Shown: piece by piece, positions 4,726-6,117 of the stretch
Layout of the letters: the number at the start of each line of letters is the position of its first letter
Numbering within the stretch: the stretch's first letter is position 1
Translations under genes and position numbers: made by a program
The notes under the pieces: generated by a model
Seen by the model: the letters and a program-made list of their open reading frames with translations, nothing else
Databases searched by the model: none
What the model was told of the DNA's origin: nothing
Assembly: GCA_030150505.1 (NCBI GenBank)
Contig: JASLFS010000015.1
Coordinates: 1-6,117, forward strand
Direction of reading: 5' to 3'
Source of the DNA: Vitreoscilla sp.
GTDB lineage: Bacteria; Pseudomonadota; Gammaproteobacteria; Burkholderiales; Neisseriaceae
DNA length: 6,117 bases

Positions 4726-6117
4726 GATTTACACAATTAAAAAGACTATTTTTATACGCACTTGGGTCATGGTTTTTTTCCATCATTATCATGATGTCGA
4801 CCCGCATTTTTTTATTACTGACCAATACCTCAAGCCAATTAAGATCTGATTATCAACAGGATATTTTGAGTTTAATAAATTGGGGGTTACGTTTTGATAT
4901 CAAAGCAGCGACAATTATTTTTGGCAGTGTGTTCTTAATGAGCTTATTTTGCCTAATTAAAACGAATTGGATGCAATCATCCCATCAATATTTAAATAGG
5001 TTCTATGGCATTTTATTATGGTTCATTGCGGTATTAAGCATTGCCAATATTTTTTACTTCCGCACCTATGACAAACAATTTGATGTTTTTATCTTTGGTT
5101 TAATTGAAGACGATACCATTGCGATTTTAAAAACATTTTGGTCAGATTATCCTGTCATTCGAATTGTTTTAAGCTATTCCCTATTGGCTTACGGCTTACA
5201 AAAATTAGTTTTATGGTATCAAAACAAAGTTAATCACTTAAAACTTAAAGAGTACTCTTGGTTTCTAAACACCATCACCATGTTGATGATTATCGTACTG
5301 ATTACCTTAGGTGCTCGAGGCTCTGTTGGCACATTCCCATTGCGCCAACATGATGCACAAATCTCCCCTCTGAATATTCTTAATTCCTTGGTTAGCAATG
5401 GCATTATGTCGCTAAACTGGGCATATAATGACCAAAAACTATCGCAAGAATTTACAACGGCAACCGATGAGGAAGGAGAAAAACTGCTAACTCAATTTTT
5501 TGATGAACCTCGCACTGCTAATTTAGAACAGTTTATCAATACCACGCCGACCAATTCTGCAGTAGAACAGCACCAGCCCAACGTTGTTTTAGCTGTTATG
5601 GAAAGCATGGGCGAGCATTTGAATCAATTTGATCATTCAAATCGAGACTTATTAGGCGAATTACGTTCACACTTTGATGAAGATTGGCTATATTCACGTT
5701 TTGTTTCTGAAGGTGATGGCACCAGTGACTCACTGCATCGATTTTTCATCCGCAGTCCATTTAATAACATTAGCCAATCCAGCAAACAAAATGCCACGTT
5801 TAAGACCAATATGTTCAAACCTTATTTGGATGCTGGTTATGATGTCATTTACTTAACAGCTGGTAATGGTGCATGGAGAAACTTTAACCAATTCCTTAAA
5901 CACCTTGGGGTAACAGAAGTTATCGAAGAAAACACGCTACGCAAGATTTATCCTGAAGCCAAAGGAAATACTTGGGGCGTACCTGATGAGTACATGTTTC
6001 GCTACGCAACTGAGCGCTTAGAACAAGCCGAAAAAACAGGCAAGCCAGTTTTTATCATGATGATGTCCATTACTCATCATCCTCCGTTTGAACTACCTCA
6101 CACTGCAACAGAAAAAC
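4722..6117 (+). CDS. LTA-synthase-family sulfatase-fold transferase (phosphoglycerol or phosphoethanolamine), C-terminus cut off by the window edge
   Basis: This is an inner-membrane enzyme with an extracytoplasmic alkaline-phosphatase-superfamily domain, as in LtaS and OpgB (MdoB). The frame is open from the ATG at 4722 for 465 residues and runs off the edge. Five membrane helices lie at about 9-33, 62-80, 94-114, 145-165 and 181-199, the LtaS layout. A linker with GARGSVGTFPLRQHDAQIS (197-215) leads to the catalytic domain. Visible active-site positions are E294 in VMESMG (metal ligand), T334 in GDGTSDS (nucleophile), W385-R386 in GNGAWRN (substrate contact in LtaS), TWGVPDE (417-423) and HHPPF (452-456). 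The nucleophile is Thr, so a phospho-group transferase is expected rather than a Cys/Ser sulfatase. The final Asp-His metal ligands lie beyond the window. There is no clear ribosome site; the start overlaps the upstream gene's stop, indicating translational coupling. The acceptor (periplasmic glucan, lipid or other glycan) cannot be deduced. Confidence 0.9.
   Translation, partial: MRFTQLKRLFLYALGSWFFSIIIMMSTRIFLLLTNTSSQLRSDYQQDILSLINWGLRFDIKAATIIFGSVFLMSLFCLIKTNWMQSSHQYLNRFYGILLWFIAVLSIANIFYFRTYDKQFDVFIFGLIEDDTIAILKTFWSDYPVIRIVLSYSLLAYGLQKLVLWYQNKVNHLKLKEYSWFLNTITMLMIIVLITLGARGSVGTFPLRQHDAQISPLNILNSLVSNGIMSLNWAYNDQKLSQEFTTATDEEGEKLLTQFFDEPRTANLEQFINTTPTNSAVEQHQPNVVLAVMESMGEHLNQFDHSNRDLLGELRSHFDEDWLYSRFVSEGDGTSDSLHRFFIRSPFNNISQSSKQNATFKTNMFKPYLDAGYDVIYLTAGNGAWRNFNQFLKHLGVTEVIEENTLRKIYPEAKGNTWGVPDEYMFRYATERLEQAEKTGKPVFIMMMSITHHPPFELPHTATEK

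Noticed and set aside
5633..5856. Two short overlapping frames (5633-5818 minus, 5674-5856 plus) inside the transferase
   Set aside because: They lie in other frames of the conserved catalytic domain that carries GDGTSDS, so they are shadows.

Overview
The window reads as AT-rich chromosomal DNA from a Gram-negative proteobacterium. The evidence is an outer-membrane FadL/OmpP1-type protein with a signal peptide, an 810-residue FadE of the enterobacterial/pseudomonad type, and a PsrA-like TetR regulator. The mature FadL N-terminus looks like the OmpP1 proteins of Neisseriaceae and related low-GC beta/gamma-proteobacteria (Moraxellaceae also possible). I saw no Neisseria-type DNA uptake sequence and no Haemophilus-type uptake signal, so I do not assign a genus.

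Left two thirds, minus strand: a fatty-acid utilisation block, read from right to left. A PsrA-like repressor (3302-3943) is followed after 37 bp by fadE (832-3264), the first enzyme of beta-oxidation. A hairpin terminator follows (739-795), then fadL (572 down to the left edge, truncated), the outer-membrane long-chain fatty acid channel. The repressor promoter has a consensus -35 (TTGACA), a 17-bp spacer and a -10 (TATGTT). The -10 lies inside a 22-bp palindrome with core AAAC-N4-GTTT, the form known for PsrA operators. The simplest reading is a self-repressing regulator-fadE operon that opens when long-chain fatty acids or their CoA esters are present. fadL appears to have its own promoter region, which contains a different palindrome (CTTGCA-A-TGCAAG).

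Right third, plus strand: a divergent two-gene membrane operon. An unrecognised four-helix membrane protein of 166 residues (4225-4725) overlaps by 4 bp (ATGA) the start of an LTA-synthase-type phosphoglycerol/phosphoethanolamine transferase of the alkaline-phosphatase superfamily (4722 to the right edge, truncated before the C-terminal metal-binding Asp-His). The pair probably modifies an envelope glycan or lipid. The role of the small partner is unknown, and it is the least-described item in the window.

No tRNA, rRNA, CRISPR array, insertion sequence or phage gene was seen.
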